From Streptomyces sp. NBC_00461 (lineage in GTDB: Bacteria; Actinomycetota; Actinomycetes; Streptomycetales; Streptomycetaceae), in contig NZ_CP107902.1 in assembly GCF_036013935.1 (NCBI RefSeq), positions 1,707,001 through 1,771,000 of the forward strand: a stretch of DNA of 64,000 bases. The letters are read 5' to 3'. The notes beneath the pieces were generated by a model, which ran no database searches, was not told the DNA's origin, and worked only from the letters and a program-made list of their open reading frames with translations. Positions 33,942-44,128 of this stretch are shown here, piece by piece (position 1 is the first letter of the stretch; the number at the start of each line of letters is the position of its first letter). Made by a program: the position numbers and the translations under genes.

Positions 33942-35441
33942 TCACTTCTCTTCGGGCGTGAGAACTTCTGGCGCGAGAACTTCTGGCGCGGCAAGGCGGG
34001 ATCGGCGATAGCCGTACCCGAAGTAGAACACGAGCCCCACCGCCATCCAGACCCCGAAGACGACCCAGGTGACGGCGGACAGACTGCCCATCATCCAGAC
34101 GCAGAACGCGAGCCCCAGGGCCGGCAGGACCGGCGACAGCGGGACACGGAAGGTACGGGGCATGTCCGGGCGGGTGCGGCGCAGCACGACCACGGCGATG
34201 TTGACCAGCGCGAAGGCGAAGAGCGTGCCGATGCTGGTGGCGTCGGCGAGCTGGCCGAGCGGAATCGCGGCGGCGAGGACACCGCAGAAGAGGGACACGA
34301 TGACCGTGTTGGCGCGCGGCGCACCGCTCTTGGGATGGACCTTCGCGAACAGCTTGGGGGCCAGGCCGTCCCTGGCCATCGCGAAGAGGATGCGGGTCTG
34401 GCCGTAGAGCACGGTCAGCACGACGCTCGCGATGGCGATGACCGCGCAGGCGGCGAGCAGGGTGCCCCAGAAGGTCTGGCCGGTGACGTCGCGCATGATC
34501 TGGGCGAGCGCGGCCTCCGAGTCGTTGAACCGCCGCCAGGGCTTCGCACCGACGGCGACGGCCGCGACGAGCACGTACAGCGCGGTGACGATGACGAGCG
34601 ACAGCATGATGGCCCGCGGCAGGTCGCGCTGTGCGTTCTTGGCCTCCTCGCCTGCGGTGGAGGCGGCGTCGAAGCCGATGTAGGAGAAGAAGAGCGTGGC
34701 CCCGGCCGCGCTGACGCCCGCCATACCCAGCGGCATGAAGTGCTGGTAGTTCCCGGACCTGAAGCCCTGGATGCCGATGGCGCAGAACAGCACCAGCGCG
34801 GCGATCTTCACACAGACCATGATCGTGTTGGCGCGCGCGGACTCCCGGGCGCCACCCAACAGAAACGCCATGGCCAGCAGGACGACGATCAGTGCGGGCA
34901 GGTTGAAGATGCCCCCGTCGCCGGGCGGCGCGGACAGGGCGTCCGGGATGGTGACGCCTATGGTCCCGTCGAGCAGTTCGTTGAGGTACTCGCCCCAGCC
35001 GACGGCCACGGCGGCGACCGAGACGCCGTACTCCAGGACCAGACACCAGCCGCAGATCCAGGCGATCAGCTCACCCATCGTTGCGTATGCATACGAGTAG
35101 GAGGACCCTGCGACGGGAATGGTGCCCGCCAGTTCCGCGTACGAGAGGGCCGAGAAGAACGCCGTCAGACCGGCGATCACGAAGGACAGGGTGACGGCGG
35201 GACCGGCCTTCGGCACCGCCTCGCCGAGGACCACGAAGATGCCGGTGCCGAGGGTGGCGCCGATGCTGATCATGGTGAGCTGCCACAGCCCGAGGGAGCG
35301 GCGAAGGCTCCCTCCCTCGCCCTGGCCGCCCTCCGCGACCAGGCGTTCCACAGGCTTGCGACGCATGAGGCGCGCGCCGACGCCCGGGGACGGTGGGGCG
35401 TTGGTGGTACGGCCTTGCGGGGGTGCGCCTTGGTCGAGCAC
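33942..35441 (-). CDS. Cationic amino-acid transporter (CAT family, APC superfamily)
   Basis: 499-residue permease with about twelve to fourteen membrane segments. LGLWQLTMISIGATLGTGIF is TM1 of the CAT group, PAVTLSFVIAGLTAFFSAL TM2, and FFSYIGFDAASTAGEEAKN the conserved TM6-loop motif. CAT-type carriers mostly move arginine, lysine and ornithine, though some bacterial members prefer other amino acids. GTG 35441 has AAGGAG eight bases upstream. The C-terminus ends APEVLAPEVLTPEEK because of a perfect 15-base duplication. Operon with the downstream Lrp gene. Confidence 0.88.
   Translation of the reverse strand: MLDQGAPPQGRTTNAPPSPGVGARLMRRKPVERLVAEGGQGEGGSLRRSLGLWQLTMISIGATLGTGIFVVLGEAVPKAGPAVTLSFVIAGLTAFFSALSYAELAGTIPVAGSSYSYAYATMGELIAWICGWCLVLEYGVSVAAVAVGWGEYLNELLDGTIGVTIPDALSAPPGDGGIFNLPALIVVLLAMAFLLGGARESARANTIMVCVKIAALVLFCAIGIQGFRSGNYQHFMPLGMAGVSAAGATLFFSYIGFDAASTAGEEAKNAQRDLPRAIMLSLVIVTALYVLVAAVAVGAKPWRRFNDSEAALAQIMRDVTGQTFWGTLLAACAVIAIASVVLTVLYGQTRILFAMARDGLAPKLFAKVHPKSGAPRANTVIVSLFCGVLAAAIPLGQLADATSIGTLFAFALVNIAVVVLRRTRPDMPRTFRVPLSPVLPALGLAFCVWMMGSLSAVTWVVFGVWMAVGLVFYFGYGYRRSRLAAPEVLAPEVLTPEEK
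33961..33990 (-). repeat. 15-bp tandem duplication at the permease 3' end
   Basis: AGAACTTCTGGCGCG occurs twice in direct succession (33961-33975 and 33976-33990), encoding a doubled APEVL. It is in-frame and lies in the cytoplasmic tail. Confidence 0.9.
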
Positions 35442-35677
35442 GCGCTGACTCCTTCGTCACTGCGGTCAGGGCGGCGGGGACCGGCGGCACCCCTGCGCGA
35501 GCAGGAACCCACCGAGCGGGGTCCCCGCCACGCCACGTACAGCGCATGACCCTATGCGCCATTCCTTCACGGGCGTAATGCAGCAACCTTGCACGTGTCC
35601 GCAAGATCGTTGCGTTCCTAGCGGGAGGGTGTCCATTCGTTGCGCGCGGGCTGCGGAGCGTTGCGCGCGCGGGCGCG
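35442..35677. other. Promoter region of the cationic permease/Lrp operon
   Basis: Holds a possible minus-strand -10 (TAGGGT, 35554-35549) with a weak -35, and farther upstream the three CGTTGCG boxes. Nothing in it supports a gene. Confidence 0.45.
35608..35665 (-). promoter_or_regulatory. Three CGTTGCG boxes upstream of the cationic permease/Lrp operon
   Basis: CGTTGCG at 35608, 35638 and 35659 (plus-strand orientation), 30 and 21 bases apart. The first is half of a palindrome, CGCAA-GATCG-TTGCG (35600-35614). The words GATCGTTGCGT and ATTCGTTGCGCGC are identical to, and in the same order as, those ahead of davA. Confidence 0.5.
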
Positions 35678-36068
35678 TCACCCCGCTTCGTGCTCCCCTG
35701 CGACCGCCCTGGCCTTGGCCTCGTCGGCCAGGTCGAACCCCATCGCCCGGGTTTGCCGTACGCCCGGCCTGGGCGTCGATCCAGCGGGTGTGCGCCTCCC
35801 AGGCGGCCTGCTTGCCGGCGCCGAACGCGGCCCCGCTCTGCGACCAGGGGGCCCTGGCCTCGCGCGACGAACGGACCGTCAGCTGCCGCCCGTACGCGGC
35901 CTTTTGGGCCACGATCGCGTACCTACCGGCCGCCCCTTCTGCCGGGCGACGAGGTGGGTGCGCTCCTCCACCCCCTGCCGCGCGAAACGCCGGCCGTGGA
36001 CCGAGGTTGCCGGCCCCCGATCTTCCCGACGGGACCACTTGCCGTGGGGCAACAGGGGCCGTGCGCAA
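35678..36068 (-). pseudogene. Frameshifted remnant of an unidentified protein-coding gene
   Basis: The minus strand shows stretches that look like real protein in different frames. One is RYAIVAQKAAYGRQLTV with GKQAAWEAHTRWIDAQAG (about 35770-35930). In the next frame it continues as VRQTRAMGFDLADEAKARAV ending at a TGA at 35678-35680. An upstream piece, FARQGVEERTHLVARQKGRP, lies in a third frame. Joining them needs at least two single-base shifts (near 35760 and near 35930). No ribosome site or intact start was found. The family is not recognised; the protein would be helical and rich in Ala and Arg. It lies between guaB1 and the permease promoter. Confidence 0.45.
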
Positions 36069-36078
36069 GGGAGTTGGC

Positions 36079-37641
<1,563 letters not shown>

Positions 37642-37672
37642 TCAGAGGCTCCTTCAGAGAAACCTCCAAGCC

Positions 37673-37990
37673 CTATCGCGCCGCGTTCCCGAGAGCGAGC
37701 GCCACGCAGAGCGCGGGCGTCCGGTCGACGGCCTCGGAGAAGACCTCCTGAGCGGTCTGCCACTCCTCGGGCCGCGCCTTCGCGTACGGCCGCCAGTTCC
37801 GTACGACGACCAGCAGGCCCCGCTCCACCGCGCCTTCGGGCCAGACGGTGTGGTCGGAGAGGCTGTCGACGAGGGCGTCCCAGTTGCGGCCGAACCAGTC
37901 GGGCAGCCGCAGGGCACGGGCGGAGCGGTCCATCAGACCCGCCTTGTCCGTGACCCCGTCGAGGTCCAGCGTGACCACGAGTTCCGTCAT
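37673..37990 (-). CDS. Barstar-family ribonuclease inhibitor
   Basis: 105 residues. LDLDGVTDKAGLMDRSARAL and FGRNWDALVDSLSD match the barstar fold, whose second helix blocks the active site of barnase/RNase Sa-type enzymes. Its ATG overlaps the stop of the upstream RNase gene (ATGA, 37987-37990), so enzyme and inhibitor are made together, with the RNase first. It has no signal peptide and so stays in the cytoplasm, protecting the producer before export. Confidence 0.9.
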   Translation of the reverse strand: MTELVVTLDLDGVTDKAGLMDRSARALRLPDWFGRNWDALVDSLSDHTVWPEGAVERGLLVVVRNWRPYAKARPEEWQTAQEVFSEAVDRTPALCVALALGNAAR

Positions 37991-38415
37991 CTCAACACCG
38001 CCCTGAACGATTCGTAGTGATCATCGGTGTAGTAGATCTCGCCGCCCTGCCCGGTGACAATGCGCCGGGCTCCGCGGTCGCGCGAGCCGGGAGTCCTGAC
38101 GGTGTATTCGAGGTAGTAGCCACGCTGATGCCCGGGCAGCAGCCCCTCGAAGTTCCCGAAAACGACGCCGTCCCTGGCGTAGGGGAAGGGCCCGCCCTTG
38201 TCGATGAGCACGAGCGTCTGCCGCGCCTCGGCGGGGAGCGCGGACGCCTGGACGGTTGCCAGGTCGCCGACCCATGCGGGAGTGGCGGCACTTGACCGAC
38301 CGCCTGTCGTCCCCGATGTCCCGGACGTCCCCGTTGTCGACGAACAACCCGTCAGAAGGACGACGAGACAGACCAGCATCCCGGCGAGCACCCGGGGGAC
38401 GAACCGCAGCATCAT
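37987..38415 (-). CDS. RNase Sa-like guanyl-specific ribonuclease, probable lipoprotein
   Basis: 142 residues. The mature domain (about 45-142) follows RNase Sa: SALPAEARQTLVLIDKGGPFPYARDGVVF, then the catalytic Glu103 in YLEYTVRTPG, Arg118 in GARRIV and His133 in DDHYESF. The two cysteines that form the RNase Sa disulfide are absent. The N-terminus is a signal with a lipobox, LTGC (Cys24), and a Gly/Ser/Thr linker. This predicts a membrane-tethered RNase instead of the free secreted form. It is translationally coupled to a barstar inhibitor. ATG 38415 or 38412; weak ribosome site. Confidence 0.88.
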   Translation of the reverse strand: MMLRFVPRVLAGMLVCLVVLLTGCSSTTGTSGTSGTTGGRSSAATPAWVGDLATVQASALPAEARQTLVLIDKGGPFPYARDGVVFGNFEGLLPGHQRGYYLEYTVRTPGSRDRGARRIVTGQGGEIYYTDDHYESFRAVLR

Positions 38416-38455
38416 GTCGCCGATGCTGCCACGGCCGCCCCCTTCCGACCTGCCG

Positions 38456-39475
38456 TCAGGGCCCGTCGGGGTCCGCCCGGTTGAGCGCCGGCTTCGGCGT
38501 CTGACCCGACGTCATCAGTACGTCCGCGGCCGACGTGTCCGTCACCAGGCTGGTGACGAGCCCGGAACGCAGCACCGCGTCGATCGCGGACGCCTTGCGC
38601 GCGCCGCCCGCGATCGCGACGACCTCGGGGACACGGCGGAGCTGGTCGGTCTTGACCGTGATGCACCGCTCGCCGAGGTCCCGTCCGACCCGGCGGCCCT
38701 GGGTGTCGAAGAGGTGCGCGGACATCTCGGCGGCGACGCCGAGCGAGGCGTAGTGCGCGCGCTCCTCGTCGCTGAGCATGTCGTGCACCGTCGAGATGCC
38801 GGGCTCCCAGGAGCCGATGGAGACACAGGCGACGGTGACCTTGTCGAAGTACTCGAAGGCCCGCGCGATCCCCGTCTGGTTGCGCAGCGCCGCCGCGGTC
38901 GCCGCGTCCGGCAGCAGCATCGGCGCGTAGATCGGGTGGGCGTCGCCGCCGGACACCTGGGCGGCGCGGCGTACGGCCTCGACGGATCCGCGCTCGGCGG
39001 TCCCGGCGTCGTACACACCCGTCAACTGCACCACCGTGCACGGCGGCAGCCGGTCGAGCGCGGCGGCCATGTGAATGGTGGAGCGGCCCCAGGCAAGGCC
39101 GAGCACATCGCCCTCGTTGACGAGTTCGCCGAGCAGGTCGGCGGCGACCTCGCCGAGGTTCTCGGGGTCGGGCGACTCCTCCGCGTCGGCAGGGGACTCC
39201 ACCACGACGGCGTGCCTGAGGCCGTAGCGGGCACGCAGCGCGTCCGAGCGCTCCGCGTCCAGCTCGGCCGGGACGCGGATCTCGATCCGTACGAGATCCC
39301 GTTCGAGAGCCGTCTCCAGGACCCGGGCCACCTTGAAGCGGCTGACGCCGAACTCCTCCGCGATCTGGATCTTGGACTTGCCCTCGAGGTAGAAGCGGCG
39401 GGCCATGGCCGCCGCCTGCACCAGCTCAGCGGGTCCCATCCGCACTGCTGACCGGCCCGCCGACATACCCGACAC
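38456..39475 (-). CDS. SorC/DeoR-type sugar-binding transcriptional regulator
   Basis: 339 residues. N-terminal helix-turn-helix (AAAMARRFYLEGKSKIQIAEEFGVSRFKVARVLETALE) and a SorC effector domain (GLAWGRSTIHMAAAL; IGSWEPGISTVHDML; AGGARKASAIDAVLRSGLVTSLVTD), which binds sugar phosphates. GTG 39475 is favoured because GAGGAG lies six bases upstream; GTG 39499 has no good site. rpe ends 114 bases upstream on the same strand, so a pentose- or sugar-phosphate-linked role is plausible. Confidence 0.87.
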   Translation of the reverse strand: MSGMSAGRSAVRMGPAELVQAAAMARRFYLEGKSKIQIAEEFGVSRFKVARVLETALERDLVRIEIRVPAELDAERSDALRARYGLRHAVVVESPADAEESPDPENLGEVAADLLGELVNEGDVLGLAWGRSTIHMAAALDRLPPCTVVQLTGVYDAGTAERGSVEAVRRAAQVSGGDAHPIYAPMLLPDAATAAALRNQTGIARAFEYFDKVTVACVSIGSWEPGISTVHDMLSDEERAHYASLGVAAEMSAHLFDTQGRRVGRDLGERCITVKTDQLRRVPEVVAIAGGARKASAIDAVLRSGLVTSLVTDTSAADVLMTSGQTPKPALNRADPDGP

Positions 39476-39589
39476 GGCGATCTCCTCACTGCTGTTCACG
39501 CTGTGGATTCGCCGTTCATCCTTGCAGATCCGGCGTACTTGATCCGCCCCGATGGGCGGCGTTCACGTAGCTGTTCACGTTCCTGTTGG

Positions 39590-40276
39590 TCAGTGGTCGC
39601 ATGCCCAGGACGCCTTGGCGGTCACGTTCTCCGCCTGGGTGCGCAGTGCACGTACCGCTTCGGCCGGGTCCTCGGCCCCGTACACCGCCGAACCGGCGAC
39701 GAAGACGTCGGCGCCGGCCTCCGCGCAGCGCTCGATGGTGGAAGCGGAGACTCCGCCGTCGATCTGCAGCCACAGCTCCAGTCCGTGCTTGCTGATCAAC
39801 TCGCGAGTGCGGCGAATCTTGGGAAGCATGATGTCGAGGAACGCCTGCCCGCCGAAGCCCGGCTCCACCGTCATGATCAGCAGCATGTCGAGCTCGGGGA
39901 GCAGGTCCTCGTAGGGCTCGATGGGCGTCGCGGGCTTCAGCGCCATGGAGGCGCGAGCGCCCTTGGCCCGGATCTCCCGGGCAAGCCGCACGGGCGCGGC
40001 GGCAGCCTCGACGTGGAAGGTGACGGACGATGCCCCCGCTTCGACGTACTGCGGGGCCCAGCGATCGGGGGCCTCGATCATCAGATGGCAGTCCAGCGGG
40101 GTGTCCGTCGCACGCGCCAGCGACTCTACGACCGGCACACCGAGCGTGAGGTTCGGGACGAAATGGTTGTCCATGACGTCTACGTGGAGCCAGTCGGCTC
40201 CTTCGACCGCCTTCGCCTCGTCCGCGAGGCGGGCGAAGTCGGCGGACAGGATGCTGGGGTTGATCTGCACGGCCAT
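39590..40276 (-). CDS. rpe: Ribulose-phosphate 3-epimerase
   Basis: Interconverts ribulose-5-P and xylulose-5-P in the pentose phosphate pathway. 228 residues, full length. [37 protein letters not shown] and [10 protein letters not shown] hold the metal-binding His and Asp, and [14 protein letters not shown] the second acidic residue and phosphate loop. [27 protein letters not shown] closes the barrel. Supplies ribulose-5-P used by RibAB. Divergent from the MMPL gene. ATG 40276. Confidence 0.97.
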   Translation of the reverse strand: MAVQINPSILSADFARLADEAKAVEGADWLHVDVMDNHFVPNLTLGVPVVESLARATDTPLDCHLMIEAPDRWAPQYVEAGASSVTFHVEAAAAPVRLAREIRAKGARASMALKPATPIEPYEDLLPELDMLLIMTVEPGFGGQAFLDIMLPKIRRTRELISKHGLELWLQIDGGVSASTIERCAEAGADVFVAGSAVYGAEDPAEAVRALRTQAENVTAKASWACDH

Positions 40277-40410
40277 GACCCAAGCCTGCCATGTCCGGGC
40301 ACGTTTGTTCGCGCCGGTCCGGACCTAAGCCGTTCATCGGATGTTGTCCGCGGACGGCGCATGCCATGCTGGGCCGCCGACCGGCACCGCGTACGGCCAC
40401 GGGGGTCGCC

Positions 40411-42567
40411 ATGAGGCAGCTCGACGTCTGGAAGCGCAACACCATCGCTTTCGTGTGCGGGCGGCGCTCCAAGTGGCTGATCGTGGCCCTGTGGCTCGTG
40501 GTCCTGGTGATCGCGGCGCCGTTCGGGATGAAGCTGAACGACGCCCAGGACAACGACGCGCAGTCCTGGCTGCCCGGGTCCGCCGAGTCCACCCAGGTCC
40601 TCGACGTCTCCGGAGACTTCAGGCCCGAGCAGATCCCCGCGGTCGTCGTCTACGCGCGGGCGGACGGGCTGACGGCGCAGGACCGGCAGCAGATCGCCCA
40701 GGACGCCCAGCAGGTCAAGGCGCTGCGCGCCCACGGCATCATCGGTGCCGAGACGAAAGGCCCGATCTACGACCGGCGGACGGCACCACGAGCCGCCCAG
40801 ATCTACGTGCCGATCACCATGGACGCGCAGGGCTGGCAGCGGATCGCGCCCGCCGTCGACTCGATCCGCGACCAGGTGGGCAAGGGCGGCGGCGGACTCG
40901 CGGTGCACATCACCGGGCCGGGCGGCACGTCGGCGGACTTCTCCAAGGCCTTCGAGGGCATCGACTCGACCCTGCTGTTCTCGGCGATGGCCGTCGTGAT
41001 CGTGATGCTGCTGCTCACGTTCCGCAGTCCGACGCTGCTGTTCGTGCCGCTGCTCGGGGTCGTGGTGGCCCTGTTCACGGCACAGGCGCTGATCTATCTC
41101 CTCGCACGGCACGCGGGCCTGACCGTGAACGGTCAGAGCGCCGGCATCCTCACGGTGCTCGTCTTCGGCGCGGGCACCGACTACGCCCTGCTCCTGGTCG
41201 CCCGCTACCGGGAGGAACTGCGCCGGCACGAGGACCGCCACGAGGCGATGGCGCTGGCCATGAACCGCGCGGGACCGGCGGTGCTCGCCTCCGGACTGAC
41301 GGTCGTCCTGAGCATGCTGGTGCTGCTCGTCGCCGAGATGAACTCGACGCGCGGCCTGGGCCCGGTGGCGGCGATCGGCGTGACGATCGCTCTCCTGGCC
41401 ATGCTCACCCTCTTCCCGGCCCTGCTGCTGATCTTCGGCCGCTGGATCTTCTGGCCGACCGTCCCGCACTTCGGGTCCGCCGATCCGACCGAACGCGGCA
41501 TCTGGGCCCGCATGGGCCGTCGTATCGCCCGCCGTCCGCGCATGGTCTGGAGCATCACGGCCGCGGTGCTCGTGGCCCTGTCCCTGGGCCTGTTCCAGTT
41601 GCGTGCGGCGGGAATCGCCAACGCGGACGCCTTCACCAACACACCGGACTCCATCACCGGGCAGAAGGTGTCGGCGCGTTACTTCCCGGCGGGCTCCGGC
41701 GATCCGCTGGTGATCGTCTCCAACAAGGCGCAGGCCACGCAGGTGGGCCGCGCCGTCGCCGCGGACCGCGGTGTCGTGCCGACGAGCATCGGCATACCAC
41801 CCGGCACCGCGCCCGAACACAACGGTCAGGTGCTGTTCGAGGCGACCATGCGCGCCCCGGCCGACAGCGACGCGGCGAAGGCGACCGTGCAGCGGGTGCG
41901 CCACGCGGTGCACGTCGTGCCGAACGCCGACGCCCAGGTGGGCGGCGGCACAGCCGCCCTGCTGGACATGGAGAACGCCCAGACCCACGACAACTACCTG
42001 GTCATCCCACTGGTCCTGGTCGTCGTCCTGCTCGTGCTGGGCATCCTGCTGCGCGCCCTGGTGGCACCGCTCCTGCTGATCGGGACGGTGATGCTGTCCC
42101 TGGCCACCGCGCTGGGGCTGAGCGCCCTCGCCTTCCGGCACGTCTTCGACTACGCGGGCGAGGACGTGTCCTTCCCGCTGTTCGTCTTCGTGTTCCTGGT
42201 CGCGCTCGGCATCGACTACAACATCTTCCTGACCACACGCATCCGCGAGGAGGCCTTCCACCGCGGCACCCGACCCGGGGTGGTGACGGGCCTGGCCACC
42301 ACCGGCGCGGTGATCACCTCGGCCGGCCTGGTCCTGGCGGGCACGTTCGCCGCCCTGGGCACGCTGCCGATGGTGGGCTTCGCGGAGATCGGCTTCGCGG
42401 TCGCACTCGGCGTCCTGCTCGACACGTTCGTCATCCGGTCCGTGCTGGTCACCTCACTCTTCCTCGATGTGGGAAAGAAGGTGTGGTGGCCGCACCGCCT
42501 GGCCCACCAGGACGGCGGAACGCCCGCGGCGAGCGAGGCGGAGCAGGTCAGCCAGTCCTCCGAATAA
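40411..42567 (+). CDS. MMPL-family RND transporter
   Basis: 718-residue inner-membrane protein with the duplicated MMPL layout: TM1 (SKWLIVALWLVVLVIAAPFG), a large extracytoplasmic loop, TM2-6 with the conserved FGAGTDYALLLVARYREEL, then TM7, a second loop and TM8-12 with the matching VALGIDYNIFLTTRIREEA. The paired GTDYALL/GIDYNIF motifs carry the proton-relay Asp-Tyr. Such proteins export lipids or hydrophobic compounds. ATG 40411 follows GGGGG. Its 3' end overlaps the convergent rsmB by 20 bases. Substrate unknown. Confidence 0.9.
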   Translation: MRQLDVWKRNTIAFVCGRRSKWLIVALWLVVLVIAAPFGMKLNDAQDNDAQSWLPGSAESTQVLDVSGDFRPEQIPAVVVYARADGLTAQDRQQIAQDAQQVKALRAHGIIGAETKGPIYDRRTAPRAAQIYVPITMDAQGWQRIAPAVDSIRDQVGKGGGGLAVHITGPGGTSADFSKAFEGIDSTLLFSAMAVVIVMLLLTFRSPTLLFVPLLGVVVALFTAQALIYLLARHAGLTVNGQSAGILTVLVFGAGTDYALLLVARYREELRRHEDRHEAMALAMNRAGPAVLASGLTVVLSMLVLLVAEMNSTRGLGPVAAIGVTIALLAMLTLFPALLLIFGRWIFWPTVPHFGSADPTERGIWARMGRRIARRPRMVWSITAAVLVALSLGLFQLRAAGIANADAFTNTPDSITGQKVSARYFPAGSGDPLVIVSNKAQATQVGRAVAADRGVVPTSIGIPPGTAPEHNGQVLFEATMRAPADSDAAKATVQRVRHAVHVVPNADAQVGGGTAALLDMENAQTHDNYLVIPLVLVVVLLVLGILLRALVAPLLLIGTVMLSLATALGLSALAFRHVFDYAGEDVSFPLFVFVFLVALGIDYNIFLTTRIREEAFHRGTRPGVVTGLATTGAVITSAGLVLAGTFAALGTLPMVGFAEIGFAVALGVLLDTFVIRSVLVTSLFLDVGKKVWWPHRLAHQDGGTPAASEAEQVSQSSE

Positions 42568-43975
42568 GGGCCAGATACATGGCGTCGGTCCCGTGCAGGT
42601 GCGGCCACAGCTGTACGTCCGGACCGGCGCCGAGGTCCGGCACGCCCGGCAGGAGCGGGCGCGCGTCGACGAGTTCGGCGCCCGGATGCTGCTTGAGCAG
42701 GTCGTCGACGACGGCCCTGGTCTCGGCCAGGTGCGGCGAGCAGGTGGCGTAGCCCACGACGCCGCCGACCCGTACGGCGTCCAGGGCGGAGCGCAGCAGG
42801 GCACGCTGGAGCGGCCCGAACTGGTCCAGGTCCTCGGGACGACGCCGCCAGCGCGCCTCGGGCCGCCGCCGCAGCGCGCCGAGCCCCGTGCAGGGCACGT
42901 CCATCAGCACCCGGTCGAAGGAGCCGGGCCGCCACGGCGGGCGGGTCCCGTCGGCGGTGATGACCTGGTAGGGCCCGGGGTTGCCGCGCAGCGCCTTCGC
43001 GACCAGGCCGGCCCGGTGCGGCTGCTTCTCGGAGGCGAGCAGGGCCGCCCCCCGCTCAGCGGCCAGTGCCCCGAGCAGCGCCGCCTTCCCGCCGGGCCCG
43101 GCGCACCCGTCGAGCCACTTCTCGTCCGGCCCGTCCAGGGGGGCGTTGGCCAGCGCCACCGCCACGAGCTGACTGCCCTCGTCCTGCACGCCCGCACGGC
43201 CGTCCCGTACGGCCTCGATCGCGCCGGGCTCACCGCCTTCGGTGAGCCGCACGGCATACGGCGACCAGCGCCCCGCGACCGCGGCCTCCTCCCCGAGCAA
43301 CTCCTCGGTCCTGGCCCGCCCGGGCCGCGCGACCAGAGTCACCTCGGGCCGCTCGTTGTCCGCCTCCAGCAACCGCTCGATGCCGGCCCGGCCGCCGCCG
43401 AGAGAGTCCCACAGCGCGGACACGACCCAGCGCGGATGCGAGTGGACGACGGCGAGGTGGTCCTCGGGGTCGTCCTCGTAGGGCGGCGCGACCTTCTCGA
43501 TCCAGCCGTCGAGATCGTCCTGCGCGACCTTCCGCAGCACGGCGTTGACGAACTTGGCCCGCCCGTCACCGAGCACGACCCGGGCCAGCTCGACCGAGGC
43601 GGACACGGCCGCATGGGTCGGGATCCGCGTCCCGAGCAACTGGTGCACCCCGAGGCTCAGCACGTCCAGCACAGGCGGGTCGACCTCGCGCAGCGGCCGG
43701 TCCACACAGGCGGAGATGACGGCGTCGTAGGTCCCCTGCCACCGCAGCGTCCCGTACACCAGCTCCGTCGCGAGCGCCGCGTCCCGCCCGTCGAACGTGT
43801 CCGGTCCCTCCTTCTCCCGCGCCTTGCGCAGCAGCGGCGGCAGAACGAGGTTGGCGTACGCGTCCCGCTCGTCCACGGCCCTCAGCGCCTCGAAGGCGAG
43901 CATGCGGACGGGGTCCTTCTTGGGCCGCCGATAGGGCTTAGGGGACTTGCGGGGCGCAGGGGAGGTGTCGCTCAC
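42548..43975 (-). CDS. rsmB: 16S rRNA (cytosine-967-C5)-methyltransferase RsmB (Fmu)
   Basis: 475 residues. The N-terminal NusB-like RNA-binding domain (about 25-170; ALATELVYGTLRWQGTYDAVI, DRPLREVDPPVLDVLSLGVHQLL) precedes the Rossmann methyltransferase with GCAGPGGKAALLGALA (SAM loop), VLMDVPCTGLGALRRRPEAR and GYATCSPHLAETRAVV. The two last motifs carry the cysteine pair of m5C methyltransferases. GTG 43975. fmt lies upstream on the same strand, as in many bacteria, separated here by a 22-bp tandem repeat. Confidence 0.95.
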   Translation of the reverse strand: MSDTSPAPRKSPKPYRRPKKDPVRMLAFEALRAVDERDAYANLVLPPLLRKAREKEGPDTFDGRDAALATELVYGTLRWQGTYDAVISACVDRPLREVDPPVLDVLSLGVHQLLGTRIPTHAAVSASVELARVVLGDGRAKFVNAVLRKVAQDDLDGWIEKVAPPYEDDPEDHLAVVHSHPRWVVSALWDSLGGGRAGIERLLEADNERPEVTLVARPGRARTEELLGEEAAVAGRWSPYAVRLTEGGEPGAIEAVRDGRAGVQDEGSQLVAVALANAPLDGPDEKWLDGCAGPGGKAALLGALAAERGAALLASEKQPHRAGLVAKALRGNPGPYQVITADGTRPPWRPGSFDRVLMDVPCTGLGALRRRPEARWRRRPEDLDQFGPLQRALLRSALDAVRVGGVVGYATCSPHLAETRAVVDDLLKQHPGAELVDARPLLPGVPDLGAGPDVQLWPHLHGTDAMYLALIRRTG

Positions 43976-44023
43976 GAAAAAGGTGCTCCGGTATGTCTGG
44001 TCGGACTACGCACCAAGCCTACG

Positions 44024-44128
44024 TCCCACCCACCGCCTCGCTAGCTCCCACCCACCACCTTGCTAGCTCCCACCCACCGCCTTGCTAGCTCCCGCCCACC
44101 ACCCTGCTAGCTCCCGCCCACCACCCTG
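44024..44128. repeat. 22-bp tandem repeat array between fmt and rsmB
   Basis: Four consecutive 22-bp units starting CTAGCTCCCRCCCACCRCC at 44041, 44063, 44085 and 44107, preceded by a degenerate partial unit (44024-44040). The last two units are identical. The array abuts the fmt stop codon at 44129. Confidence 0.9.
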
